Of a DNA stretch of 38,224 nt, positions 23,746 through 32,108 are shown in pieces. Under the pieces are notes generated by a model, which worked only from the letters and a program-made list of their open reading frames with translations, did no database searches and had not been told where the DNA came from. The stretch comes from DAOVVL01 sp965603095. Lineage in GTDB: Bacteria; Pseudomonadota; Alphaproteobacteria; Rhodospirillales; Magnetovibrionaceae. The stretch covers positions 1-38,224 of the forward strand of contig CBFDBQ010000016.1 of the NCBI GenBank assembly GCA_965603095.1, given 5' to 3'. How positions within the stretch are numbered: position 1 is the first letter of the stretch; every line of letters begins with the position of its first letter. Position numbers and translations under genes: made by a program.

Positions 23746-24348
23746 ATGTTTTCAAATCTTCCAAATATACTGACCGTTTCACGAGTTGCTGCGATTCCGG
23801 TTGTGTTAATTTTAATTTTAATTGGCGGCGCTTTCGGTAATTGGCTCGCCTTTGCTGCCTATACCTATGCCTGCATAACCGATTTTTTTGATGGTTATTT
23901 GGCTCGTGCTTGGCATCAGCAATCGGCGTTTGGGCGTTTCCTCGACCCCATTGCCGATAAATTATTGGTGGCAGGGGTGCTGTTTGTATTGGTGGGGGTT
24001 GAAACCATTTCCGGTGCGGTAATATTTCCTGCGGCAATAATATTGTGCCGGGAAATATTGGTTTCTGGTTTGCGTGAATTTTTGGCCGAAGCCCGCGTTG
24101 GCATGCCGGTAAGCCTGTTGGCAAAATGGAAAACCACAATACAAATGCTGGCACTGGGTTTTCTAATAGTAGGTTCGGTTGGCCCCGATTTCGGCTTTGC
24201 CACAACGCTGGAAATTGGCATATGGGGGTTATGGATAGCCGCATTAATAACACTGGTTACGGGCTATGATTATCTGCGGGCGGGACTTAAACATATTGCA
24301 ATAACAGATAGCGAAGCAGGAAAAAACAATCCTGACTTTAAGCCATAA
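23746..24348 (+). CDS. pgsA: CDP-diacylglycerol-glycerol-3-phosphate 3-phosphatidyltransferase
   Basis: PgsA makes phosphatidylglycerophosphate, the precursor of phosphatidylglycerol and cardiolipin, in the inner membrane. The 200-residue protein contains the exact CDP-alcohol phosphotransferase motif: Asp49-Gly50, Ala53-Arg54, Gly63, Asp67 and Asp71. Several hydrophobic helices surround it. The start motif LPNILTVSRV is typical of the family. The short gap after uvrC holds a near-duplicate of AATACCAA but no clear Shine-Dalgarno. uvrC-pgsA is a common bacterial neighbourhood. Confidence 0.96.
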   Translation: MFSNLPNILTVSRVAAIPVVLILILIGGAFGNWLAFAAYTYACITDFFDGYLARAWHQQSAFGRFLDPIADKLLVAGVLFVLVGVETISGAVIFPAAIILCREILVSGLREFLAEARVGMPVSLLAKWKTTIQMLALGFLIVGSVGPDFGFATTLEIGIWGLWIAALITLVTGYDYLRAGLKHIAITDSEAGKNNPDFKP

Positions 24349-24351
24349 AAA

Positions 24352-25608
24352 ATGACAACAATTAAGGATGATTGTTTCAAGGTAGCAGACGAGCTTATGG
24401 AGCTGTCTGATGCATTGGCGTTAATTAAATCTCGCACAAATAATGTATGCGGGGTGGAAGAGATTCAGCTTAGAGACGGCCTTGGCCGAACCTTGGCTGA
24501 AGACATAACATCATCGGTTAATGTTCCACCCCACAATAATTCAGCCATGGACGGCTACGCAGTTTTTGCATCTGATTTAAATGCCAAAGAACCCACCCGT
24601 CTTCCCATTACCGGGCGCATAGCCGCTGGCCACCCATTAGAACGCGACGCCATGCCGGGCGAAGCATTGCGCATTTTTACCGGTGCGCCACTGCCACCCG
24701 GCCCGGACACGGTTGTTATGCAGGAAAATGTTACAGTTGATGGTGATTTTGCTGTGCTTCCTGCTGGTATAAAACCCGGCGATAACTGCCGTAAAATGGG
24801 TGAAGATATAAAATCAGGCGATATTATTTTGCATCGGGGTCAATTATTACGAGCGCAGGAAATTGGCCTTGCGGCCGCAGTGGGACAAACCACAGCCAAG
24901 GTTTATAAACGCCTTCGTGCGGGGGTGTTTTCCACCGGCGATGAAATTGCCGATGCATCTACTGCATCGCTTAAACCCGGTTTTGTTTATGATGCCAACC
25001 GCGCATCCGTAATTGCATTGCTAGAAAACCTTGGTTGTGAGGTAACCGATCTTGGTATTTTGCCAGATGACGCTGAAATTATACGCACGGCATTAAAAAA
25101 GGCCGCAGGTAACAACGATGTACTAATTACATCAGGCGGCGTCAGCGTCGGCGATGAAGACCATGTGGCAAATACGTTGAAAGAAATGGGCTCGCTCCAT
25201 TTTTGGCGCCTTAAAGTAAAACCGGGGAAACCGGTTGCGCTTGGTGCAATCGATGGCGCTGCTTTTGTTGGCCTGCCCGGCAATCCGGTTTCGGCAATGG
25301 TAACATTGATGATGGTGGCAAGGCCGATGATATTGTTAATGTCAGGACGCAAAAATATTGATGTCGCCCGTTACCCGGTTAAAGCAGATTTTTCTCTTGC
25401 GCGCCAACCCGGCAGATTAGAATGGATGCGCGGTAATTTAAAAACCGATAATGACGGCACTGCTTTGGTAAGCGTGTTTCCGTCACAGGGTTCTGGAATA
25501 CTATCGTCCATGGTGGCGGCAACAGGTTTTGTTGAAATACCAGCAGATACCACACATATTAAAGAGGGCGATGTGCTAAGCTTTATTCCATTTAACGAGG
25601 CATTTTGA
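24352..25608 (+). CDS. moeA: Molybdopterin molybdenumtransferase
   Basis: MoeA inserts molybdate into adenylated molybdopterin to complete the cofactor. The 418-residue protein has the family motifs NVPPHNNSAMDGYAV, RIFTGAPLPPG, VFSTGDEI, LITSGGVSVGDEDH (the MPT-binding domain) and AFVGLPGNPVSAMVT. A C-terminal beta domain follows (about 345-415). It starts three bases after the pgsA stop and runs into moaD through TGATG, so moeA, moaD and moaE form one cofactor group. Confidence 0.96.
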   Translation: MTTIKDDCFKVADELMELSDALALIKSRTNNVCGVEEIQLRDGLGRTLAEDITSSVNVPPHNNSAMDGYAVFASDLNAKEPTRLPITGRIAAGHPLERDAMPGEALRIFTGAPLPPGPDTVVMQENVTVDGDFAVLPAGIKPGDNCRKMGEDIKSGDIILHRGQLLRAQEIGLAAAVGQTTAKVYKRLRAGVFSTGDEIADASTASLKPGFVYDANRASVIALLENLGCEVTDLGILPDDAEIIRTALKKAAGNNDVLITSGGVSVGDEDHVANTLKEMGSLHFWRLKVKPGKPVALGAIDGAAFVGLPGNPVSAMVTLMMVARPMILLMSGRKNIDVARYPVKADFSLARQPGRLEWMRGNLKTDNDGTALVSVFPSQGSGILSSMVAATGFVEIPADTTHIKEGDVLSFIPFNEAF

Positions 25609-25859
25609 TGAAGGTTTTATATTTTGCGTGGTTAAAAGAAAAAACCGGAATTGGCGAAGAAGACATTTCTTTGCCACAAGGCATAACCAACGTGGAAGGG
25701 TTTATTGAATTTCTTAAAAACCGTGGTGGCGGGTTTGAGAAAGCATTTTCCGATATTTCGATGGTTCGGATCGCGGTCAATATGGAGCACGTTAAAATTT
25801 CATTCTCGCTTAAAGACAGCGATGAAGTTGCCTTTTTTCCACCCGTAACCGGTGGTTAA
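25608..25859 (+). CDS. moaD: Molybdopterin synthase sulfur-carrier subunit
   Basis: MoaD carries the thiocarboxylate sulfur to MoaE for dithiolene formation. The 83-residue ubiquitin-like protein starts with KVLYFAWLKEKTG and ends in the obligatory double glycine (FFPPVTGG). The ATG at 25608 shares its A with the moeA stop (TGATG), indicating re-initiation; a TTG one codon earlier is also in frame. Confidence 0.95.
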   Translation: MKVLYFAWLKEKTGIGEEDISLPQGITNVEGFIEFLKNRGGGFEKAFSDISMVRIAVNMEHVKISFSLKDSDEVAFFPPVTGG

Positions 25860-25870
25860 GGATTAATGCC

Positions 25871-26332
25871 ATGATACGAATACAAATTGATGATTTTGAC
25901 GTTGGCAGCGAGCTAAAAAAAATCTCGTCAGGCGATGACGGTATTGGTGCGGTTTGTTCGTTCGTTGGTTTGGTCCGTGATTTTTCCGGACAGCAAGGAG
26001 ATGGTGATAAAATTTCATCCATGACGCTGGAGCATTATCCCGGCATGACCGAAAAACAATTAGTAAAAATTGAAAACGACGCCCGAAGCCGTTGGGAATT
26101 GTCAGATGTATTAATAATTCATCGTATCGGTAGGTTAGAGCCAAAAGACCAAATAGTGCTGGTAATGACCGCATCAATGCACCGTGATGCGGCCTTTGAT
26201 GGTGCACGTTTCATAATGGATTTCCTGAAAACTCGAGCCCCGTTTTGGAAAAAAGAAGAAACAGGATCGGGCCATAAATGGGTAGAGGCAAAATTATCGG
26301 ACGCGGGTAACGCTAAGAGTTGGAAAAAATAA
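25871..26332 (+). CDS. moaE: Molybdopterin synthase catalytic subunit
   Basis: MoaE converts cyclic pyranopterin monophosphate to molybdopterin using MoaD-thiocarboxylate. The 153-residue protein has VCSFVGLVRD, the LEHYPGM segment, HRIGRLEPKD (84-93) and the active-site lysines 120 and 127 in DFLKTRAPFWKKE. AAGGA about nine bases upstream supports the start. It lies 11 bases after moaD, the usual partner. Confidence 0.96.
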   Translation: MIRIQIDDFDVGSELKKISSGDDGIGAVCSFVGLVRDFSGQQGDGDKISSMTLEHYPGMTEKQLVKIENDARSRWELSDVLIIHRIGRLEPKDQIVLVMTASMHRDAAFDGARFIMDFLKTRAPFWKKEETGSGHKWVEAKLSDAGNAKSWKK

Positions 26333-26387
26333 TATATAAAATGCCTAATAAGGGTTCATAATAGAGGCATATAAAAAAGGATGCCCA

Positions 26388-27245
26388 ATGGTTAAAAAGC
26401 CAAAAAATATACAAGAAAATATACCAGAAAATCAAACCGATGATGATTGGCCCATTAAAGCCTATCGCAATCAAGATTTTATGATGTCGCGCGAAGGCCG
26501 CGGCATGCGTATTTTGTCGGAATTTATTGAACCGGAAGCCAGATTCGAAAAAGAAATGGTTTCAGACACCATTGTATTTTTTGGATCCGCCCGCACCCGA
26601 CCCCGTGACGTTGCTGAACAAGCCATGGTTGCGGCTAAAAAACATGGCGGCGATATGGCTCGCGCTAAAACCACATTGGAAATGTCTGCCTATTACGAAG
26701 ATGCCCGCGAACTGGCAAAACGCCTGACCCTGTGGTCGAAGGGCCTAAAAGGAAAATCTAAACGGTTTGTTGTTTGCACCGGTGGCGGCCCCGGAATTAT
26801 GGAGGCGGCCAACCGTGGTGCATCAGAAGCAAAGGGCATGAGCATTGGGTTAAATATTTCGCTACCGCATGAGCAAAGCGGAAACCCATATATAAGCAGA
26901 GAGCTTGCGTTTAAGTTTCATTATTTTTTCATGCGTAAATTTTGGTTTTCCTATTTGGCCAAGGCAATAATTGTGTTTCCCGGTGGGTTTGGAACCATTG
27001 ATGAATTTTTTGAATTATTGACGCTTATATCAACCAAAAAAATGGGAAAAAAATTACCAGTCTTGCTTTATGGTAGCGAATATTGGGATAGCGTTATGAA
27101 CCTTGATGCGATGGTAAAATTTGGAACACTATCACCGGGCGATTTGGACCTATTTAGCCGTGCAGATAACGTTGATGATGCGTTTGATTTTATTACCGAT
27201 GCGCTTTCAGAATATCACCTGAACCAACCGGGTGGGGCGTTTTAA
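26388..27245 (+). CDS. LOG-family protein (TIGR00730-like nucleotide phosphoribohydrolase)
   Basis: A 285-residue Rossmann-like protein with the LOG signatures GGGPGIMEAANRG (132-144) and PGGFGTIDEFFE (198-209), which hold the catalytic Arg/Glu environment of nucleoside 5'-monophosphate phosphoribohydrolases. The family cleaves AMP-type nucleotides, including cytokinin riboside monophosphates in plant-associated organisms. At 285 residues, with a roughly 60-residue N-terminal extension, it belongs to the longer bacterial class. AAAAGGA lies before the ATG. An inverted repeat, ATGCCT...AGGCAT (26341-26370), sits in the 55-base gap after moaE and may mark a separate transcript. Substrate unknown. 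Confidence 0.88.
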   Translation: MVKKPKNIQENIPENQTDDDWPIKAYRNQDFMMSREGRGMRILSEFIEPEARFEKEMVSDTIVFFGSARTRPRDVAEQAMVAAKKHGGDMARAKTTLEMSAYYEDARELAKRLTLWSKGLKGKSKRFVVCTGGGPGIMEAANRGASEAKGMSIGLNISLPHEQSGNPYISRELAFKFHYFFMRKFWFSYLAKAIIVFPGGFGTIDEFFELLTLISTKKMGKKLPVLLYGSEYWDSVMNLDAMVKFGTLSPGDLDLFSRADNVDDAFDFITDALSEYHLNQPGGAF

Positions 27246-27270
27246 ATTGCTGGATAATTTATTTATATAA

Positions 27271-28173
27271 TTACTCAGCGGCCGATGCATTGGCGGGTTT
27301 TTTGCCAACAGCTTTATCATAATCATCCATCATTTGCGTGGTTATTTCACCAACGTTGTAGGTGTGATTATCAATTACGCCAACTGGCGTTACTTCGGCG
27401 GCTGTTCCGGTTAAGAATACTTGTGTGGCATTTGCCAATTCATCCGGCATGATAACGCGCTCAACAATTTCAATACCGCGTTTTTTGGCAAGATCGATAA
27501 TTGTACGCCGGGTAATGCCATCAAGAAAACAATCTGGGATTGGTGTGTGCAATTTGCCGTCACCCATTTCCATGAAAATATTAGCCCCGGTGGCTTCTGC
27601 AACCTGGCCACGGTAATCAAGCATTAGGCTATCATCAAAGCCCGCGTCTTCAGCCGCATGCTTGGAAAGGGTGCATATCATATAAAGCCCGGCTGCTTTG
27701 GCATGAACCGGTTCGGTTTCCGCTGACGGGCGTTTCCATTTTGATGTTTGTAAACGAATGCCCCGCATCCGTGCCTCGGGTGAAAAATATGAAGGCCATT
27801 CCCACGCCGCAACTGCCAAATGAATTGTATTCTTCTGTGCAGAAACACCCATCATTTCGCTACCGCGCCATGCAACTGGGCGGATATAGCCATCTTTAAT
27901 GTTGTTAATTTTACAAGCATCAATGCAGGCCTGATTAATTTCATCGTTTGACCATGGAATTTCAAAGCCAAGTATTTTGGCAGAATTATGCAGTCGCTCG
28001 GTATGTTCGTTTAATTTAAAAATATTACCCGCATACATACGTTCACCCTCAAACACGCTAGAGGCATAATGCAGGGCATGGGTAAGCAGATGCACATTGG
28101 CATCGCGCCAAGGAACCATTTTACCGTCAAACCATATTTGCCAATCGCGGTTATCGTAAGGTGTTGCAGACAT
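27271..28173 (-). CDS. ilvE: Branched-chain amino acid aminotransferase
   Basis: A PLP-dependent class IV aminotransferase that interconverts Val, Leu and Ile with their 2-oxo acids. The 300-residue protein has HYASSVFEGERMY, Arg in IRPVAWRG, the PLP Lys159 in PVHAKAAGLYM, the EATGANIF segment and FLTGTAAEVTPV. AGGAT lies before the ATG. It is divergently placed to the MarR gene, and the 151-base gap between them holds both promoters. It converges on the LOG gene with 25 bases between stops and no visible hairpin. Confidence 0.96.
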   Translation of the reverse strand: MSATPYDNRDWQIWFDGKMVPWRDANVHLLTHALHYASSVFEGERMYAGNIFKLNEHTERLHNSAKILGFEIPWSNDEINQACIDACKINNIKDGYIRPVAWRGSEMMGVSAQKNTIHLAVAAWEWPSYFSPEARMRGIRLQTSKWKRPSAETEPVHAKAAGLYMICTLSKHAAEDAGFDDSLMLDYRGQVAEATGANIFMEMGDGKLHTPIPDCFLDGITRRTIIDLAKKRGIEIVERVIMPDELANATQVFLTGTAAEVTPVGVIDNHTYNVGEITTQMMDDYDKAVGKKPANASAAE

Positions 28174-28254
28174 TTGTATTTATCCTCGAACGAGTAATAA
28201 TATTGCTTAAATTGCCCGGTTTCCCGGAATGTTCTTGCGTTTTTTATCAGTATT

Positions 28255-28268
28255 TGGCATATATGTCA
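28255..28268. promoter_or_regulatory. Near-palindrome between ilvE and the MarR gene, candidate operator
   Basis: TGGCATATATGTCA is a 14-base palindrome with one mismatched pair, about 57 bases before the chosen MarR start. Size and symmetry fit a MarR-dimer operator, possibly autoregulatory. This is an inference from position and symmetry only. Confidence 0.3.
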
Positions 28269-28324
28269 ATAACACTGACTTAAATTATGAGCCGCTAACT
28301 TACAGCAAACCCCTGAGATTTATC

Positions 28325-28867
28325 ATGAGTCATCCGGAAATAAATAAACCAAATTTAGACGAGATGGAAAATCATTTTTTCCACGAGGAAGATTTGCGTC
28401 AAGCAATGGAATTGCTGTTTTTTGCCTATCGTGATTTTACCGGCGAGGCAGATGAGATTTTATCAGAATACGGGTTCGGCCGTGCTCATCACCGGGTGAT
28501 ATATTTTGTAAAACGCAATCCGGGCCTTAGCGTGAACCGTTTGCTAGATATATTGAAAATAACCAAACAAAGCCTTAGCCGGGTTCTTGGCCAATTGGTG
28601 CGTGAAGGGTTTGTTGATCAGAAAACCGATAAAATAGATCGAAGACGGCGAATACTTTCCCTGACCGATAAGGGTGAAAAGCTGGAATATAAATTGACCC
28701 AGGCCCAAGGTGCGCGCATTAGAAAAGCATATGAATATGCCGGGCGCGAAAGCATTGATGGTTTCAAAAAAATATTAACCAGAATAATTAATGATGAGGA
28801 TCGTCAGCGTTTTACAGGCGGCGGTCCACATACAAAATCAACACTACCTACTGATACAGACGGTTGA
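28325..28867 (+). CDS. MarR-family transcriptional regulator (PetP-like)
   Basis: A 180-residue winged-helix regulator. The recognition helix lies around residues 79-92 (ITKQSLSRVLGQLV) and the wing carries the DRRRR motif (105-109) followed by the ILSLTDKG strand. I chose the ATG at 28325 because residues encoded upstream (from 28229) read like intergenic sequence; ATG at 28361 is an alternative. It precedes a response regulator by 25 bases, then a histidine kinase. This MarR-regulator pairing resembles petP-petR of Rhodobacter capsulatus, recalled from general knowledge. The 3' end is Thr/Gly-rich and probably disordered. Confidence 0.88.
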   Translation: MSHPEINKPNLDEMENHFFHEEDLRQAMELLFFAYRDFTGEADEILSEYGFGRAHHRVIYFVKRNPGLSVNRLLDILKITKQSLSRVLGQLVREGFVDQKTDKIDRRRRILSLTDKGEKLEYKLTQAQGARIRKAYEYAGRESIDGFKKILTRIINDEDRQRFTGGGPHTKSTLPTDTDG

Positions 28868-28892
28868 TCAATAAGTGGGGGATTAAAAAATT

Positions 28893-29594
28893 ATGCCAGC
28901 AACGGTAAGCGCCGATCAACCAAATATTCTTGTCGTTGATGATGACGCTCGTCTGCGTGAACTGTTGCAAAAATTTCTTAGCGAAAGCAATTTTTTTGTA
29001 ATAACCGCAATTGACGCCAGCGATGCAAGATCAAAGCTATTATCGCTTTCATTTGATCTTATTATTCTTGATCGAATGATGCCGGGCGAAAGCGGACTTG
29101 AATTTGCGGCAGACTTAAGAAAAACAGATGATGTCCCAATTTTAATGCTGACCGCCATGGGTGAAACAGAAAATCGTATCGAAGGGCTAGAACACGGTGT
29201 TGATGATTATTTGGCAAAACCTTTTGAGCCAAGAGAGCTATTGCTTAGAATAAATTCCATATTAAAACGTGCGGTAACCCCGGCTGATGATATGGCACCA
29301 ACTGAAATAATTATGGGTGAAGCAAGGTTTGATATTGAACGCTCAGAGCTTACTATTGGCGGAACGCCGGTAAAGCTTACAACGGTTGAGGTCCAGCTTT
29401 TAAAAGCATTATCTGAAAGGCCGGGAACAATTCTTTCGCGTGAAGTGCTTATTGAACAAAGTGGTGCAGATGCCGCAGGCAGGGCCATAGACGTTCAGGT
29501 TACAAGGCTCCGTCGCAAGATAGAAAATAACCCGAAAGTGCCACGATACCTACAAACAGTTCGTGGTAAAGGCTACGTTTTACTGCCAGACTAA
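28893..29594 (+). CDS. OmpR-family response regulator (PetR-like)
   Basis: A 233-residue two-domain regulator. The receiver has the acidic pocket Asp16-Asp18 (VVDDD), the phosphoacceptor Asp60 in IILDRMMPGESG, Thr87 in MLTAMG and Lys109 in YLAKPFEP. The C-terminal OmpR/PhoB winged helix contains LTTVEVQLLKALSERPG and RAIDVQVTRLRRKIE, ending RYLQTVRGKGYVLLP. It sits between a MarR regulator and an EnvZ-type kinase, so the kinase is the likely partner. In Rhodobacter, PetR is needed for cytochrome bc1 expression; whether that holds here is inference. Confidence 0.94.
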   Translation: MPATVSADQPNILVVDDDARLRELLQKFLSESNFFVITAIDASDARSKLLSLSFDLIILDRMMPGESGLEFAADLRKTDDVPILMLTAMGETENRIEGLEHGVDDYLAKPFEPRELLLRINSILKRAVTPADDMAPTEIIMGEARFDIERSELTIGGTPVKLTTVEVQLLKALSERPGTILSREVLIEQSGADAAGRAIDVQVTRLRRKIENNPKVPRYLQTVRGKGYVLLPD

Positions 29595-29630
29595 ATGGAC
29601 AAGTTTATTTAAGGCGATACGAGAAAACAA

Positions 29631-30947
29631 ATGCAATATTCATCGGTATTAAAACCATATCTACCGAAAAGCCTTTTAGGTAGGGCGGTGCTTATTATTG
29701 TGACACCGCTTGTATTGTTGCAATTGGTAGCAACGGTAATTTTCTTTGAAAATCATTGGAGTAAGGTTAGCCGTCGCTTGGCCCAAGGCGTTGCAGGCGA
29801 TATTGCAATTGTGATTGAACAGATGCCCAAATATCAACAAACAGATGAATTGCAAGATCTTTACCGTAAGGCGCTAATAAATTTTCAACTTACTTTTAAA
29901 TATTTACCCGATGGGGTCATTGCTAATTCAAACAAGAACAGTGGTCTGATGGAGACAGCGCTAACCCGCGCTATTGAGGCACATGTTAAAAAACCATTTA
30001 GCCTAGATTCTGAAAGTGATGATCGATTAGTCATTATAAAAATGCAACTTAGCGATGGGGTTCTTGAAATTATCGTTCCTAATAAAAGATTTTTTAGCAC
30101 CACTACTTATATTTTTGTTATGTGGATGGTTGGAACCAGCCTGTTGCTTTTTGGTGTTGCTGTAATATTTATGAAAAATCAGGTGCGTCCCATAAGTAGG
30201 CTTGCTATGGCGGCGGATGATTTTGGCAAAGGTCGCGATTTAAAAAAATTTAAACCAGAAGGTGCATTAGAGGTACGCCGTGCGGCGAGTGCATTTATTG
30301 CTATGCGTAATAGGTTGAAACGCCACATACAGCAACGCACAGACATGCTTTCGGGCGTTTCCCATGATTTACGCACACCAATTACGCGAATGAAATTGCA
30401 ACTTGAAATGATGAAAACTGGCGATGGAATCGATGAATTGAAATCAGATATTTCAGATATGGAACATATGCTTGATGCGTATCTTGCTTTTGCTCGTGGC
30501 GAAGGATCAGAAAAGCAGGTTCCAGCCAGCATAAGCGAAATGCTGGGCGAGATTGTAACCCAAGTTAGGCGCAAGGGCGTTATGATTGATTTTCATTCAG
30601 AAGGTGAAGTCGATGCCACAATTCGCAAAGGTGCGCTAAAGCGGGCATTGACTAATTTAATTGAAAATGCCGCCAAGTATGGAAAAAACATTACTGTTCG
30701 CGCCGGAGTACGCGAAAACGGCATAGAAATTATTATTGACGATGACGGCCCCGGAATTCCAGATGAGATGCGCGCTGAGGTATTTCGCCCTTTTTACAGA
30801 ATTGATGCTTCACGTAATCCTGAAACAGGCGGGGTTGGGTTGGGCATGACCATTGCCCGTGATGCAGTCCGTGGACATGGCGGTGAAATAAACCTGAGCG
30901 ACGCACCCGGTGGCGGTTTGCGAGTCATGGTTTTGTTGCCGCTATAA
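29631..30947 (+). CDS. EnvZ-type sensor histidine kinase
   Basis: A 438-residue membrane kinase. Helix 1 (about 18-39) and helix 2 (about 160-181) flank a periplasmic domain of about 120 residues. A HAMP domain (about 183-235) follows, then the H-box with His245 in LSGVSHDLRTPITRMK. The ATPase domain has the N-box LTNLIENAAKYG, the G1 box IDDDGPGIPDE and the G2 region GGVGLGMTIA. It follows the response regulator by 36 bases in the same operon. The periplasmic domain has no recognisable ligand-binding fold by eye, so the signal is unknown. Confidence 0.94.
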   Translation: MQYSSVLKPYLPKSLLGRAVLIIVTPLVLLQLVATVIFFENHWSKVSRRLAQGVAGDIAIVIEQMPKYQQTDELQDLYRKALINFQLTFKYLPDGVIANSNKNSGLMETALTRAIEAHVKKPFSLDSESDDRLVIIKMQLSDGVLEIIVPNKRFFSTTTYIFVMWMVGTSLLLFGVAVIFMKNQVRPISRLAMAADDFGKGRDLKKFKPEGALEVRRAASAFIAMRNRLKRHIQQRTDMLSGVSHDLRTPITRMKLQLEMMKTGDGIDELKSDISDMEHMLDAYLAFARGEGSEKQVPASISEMLGEIVTQVRRKGVMIDFHSEGEVDATIRKGALKRALTNLIENAAKYGKNITVRAGVRENGIEIIIDDDGPGIPDEMRAEVFRPFYRIDASRNPETGGVGLGMTIARDAVRGHGGEINLSDAPGGGLRVMVLLPL

Positions 30948-30953
30948 TTTTAT

Positions 30954-31295
30954 TTAATAAAGCTTTCCACCAACCGGAACCGTTATATCGGGGCGCACCA
31001 ACACAACCTCTCCATCAATATCAGGAAAGCCCAGCATCAATACTTCGGACATGAACTTTCCAATTTGGCGTGGCGGAAAGTTAACCACCGCTGCAACTTG
31101 CATATTGATAAGTGTATCAGTGGTGTAATGGCACGTTATTTGTGCGGATGTTTTTTTGGTTCCAATATCAGGGCCAAAATCAATCCATACTTTTATTGCT
31201 GGTTTTTTTGCTTCGGGAAAATCTTCTGCGCGAACAATTGTTCCAACGCGAATATCCACGCTTTCAAATTCGTCATATGAAATTTTTCTAGACAT
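30954..31295 (-). CDS. csaA: CsaA-type tRNA-binding-domain protein
   Basis: A 113-residue single OB-fold protein of the EMAP/tRNA-binding type. It opens with ISYDEFESVDIRVGTIV and ends PVGGKLY; in between are TSAQITCHYT and VVNFPPRQIGKFMSEVL, all typical of CsaA, which has been described as a secretion chaperone and tRNA-binding dimer. The ATG at 31295 shares its first base with the proC stop (TGATG), indicating coupled translation. It is the last gene of the ybjN-proC-csaA group and converges on the histidine kinase gene with only six bases between. Confidence 0.93.
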   Translation of the reverse strand: MSRKISYDEFESVDIRVGTIVRAEDFPEAKKPAIKVWIDFGPDIGTKKTSAQITCHYTTDTLINMQVAAVVNFPPRQIGKFMSEVLMLGFPDIDGEVVLVRPDITVPVGGKLY

Positions 31296-32107
31296 CAATC
31301 GGCAAGTTCGCGCGAACGTTTGGTCGCGGCGTCAATTGCCTTGACCATTAGATCTTTCATTCCGCCATCGGCCAATAATATTTCTAGTGCGGCAGCGGTG
31401 GTTCCACCCGGTGAAGTTACGTTTTGGCGCAGAGCAGTTGAGGTTTCGTTTGAACGGTGCAGTAATTCGCCCGAACCAGAAACAGTTTGACGCGCTAGCT
31501 TGTCTGATAATTCTACAGAAAGCCCGGCCATTACGCCGGCGTGGGACATGGCTTCTGCCAATAAAAATATATAAGCAGGACCACTGCCAGAAACTGCGGT
31601 AACCGCATCCATCATGCTTTCATCATCAACCCATGCGGCCTGACCAACCGTTTGTAGTAAACCTGTTACAGATTTTTTTGCATTTTCCGTTGTGCCAGCG
31701 TTGGCTACTGCCACGGTTATTCCGCGGCCTATTGATGCTGGCGTATTGGGCATGGCACGAACGATGTTGGCATCACTTCCTAATATGGCTTCCAGTGAAG
31801 AAATGGTCTTCCCTGCCATAATTGAAACGAACGTTGTGTTTGCGGCTTTATAATCCGCGTATGGGGCTAATACATCAGCCGCACTTTGCGGCTTAACCGC
31901 AAGAAATATAAAATCTGGTGAATATCCGGCGGTCAGTTCAGCAGCCGTTGAAACCGCCTTGATGCCAAGTTCTGAAAAAATAACGGCACTGGCATCGGCG
32001 CTTGGTTCAACTACGGCTATATCATCTACGGGCGTGCCATTTGCAATCCATCCACGGGCAAGGGCACCCCCCATTTTGCCGCATCCGACAAGAAGCAGTT
32101 TTGCCAT
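31295..32107 (-). CDS. proC: Pyrroline-5-carboxylate reductase
   Basis: ProC completes proline synthesis by reducing pyrroline-5-carboxylate with NAD(P)H. The 270-residue protein has the Rossmann start LLLVGCGKMGGALARGW, IFLAVKPQ, IVRAMPNTPASIG, the dimer segment AVSGSGPAYIFLL and the family signature QNVTSPGGTTAAALE. It begins one base after the ybjN stop and runs into csaA through TGATG. It is the third proline gene in the window but lies about 20 kb from proA. Confidence 0.97.
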   Translation of the reverse strand: MAKLLLVGCGKMGGALARGWIANGTPVDDIAVVEPSADASAVIFSELGIKAVSTAAELTAGYSPDFIFLAVKPQSAADVLAPYADYKAANTTFVSIMAGKTISSLEAILGSDANIVRAMPNTPASIGRGITVAVANAGTTENAKKSVTGLLQTVGQAAWVDDESMMDAVTAVSGSGPAYIFLLAEAMSHAGVMAGLSVELSDKLARQTVSGSGELLHRSNETSTALRQNVTSPGGTTAAALEILLADGGMKDLMVKAIDAATKRSRELAD

Positions 32108-32108
32108 C

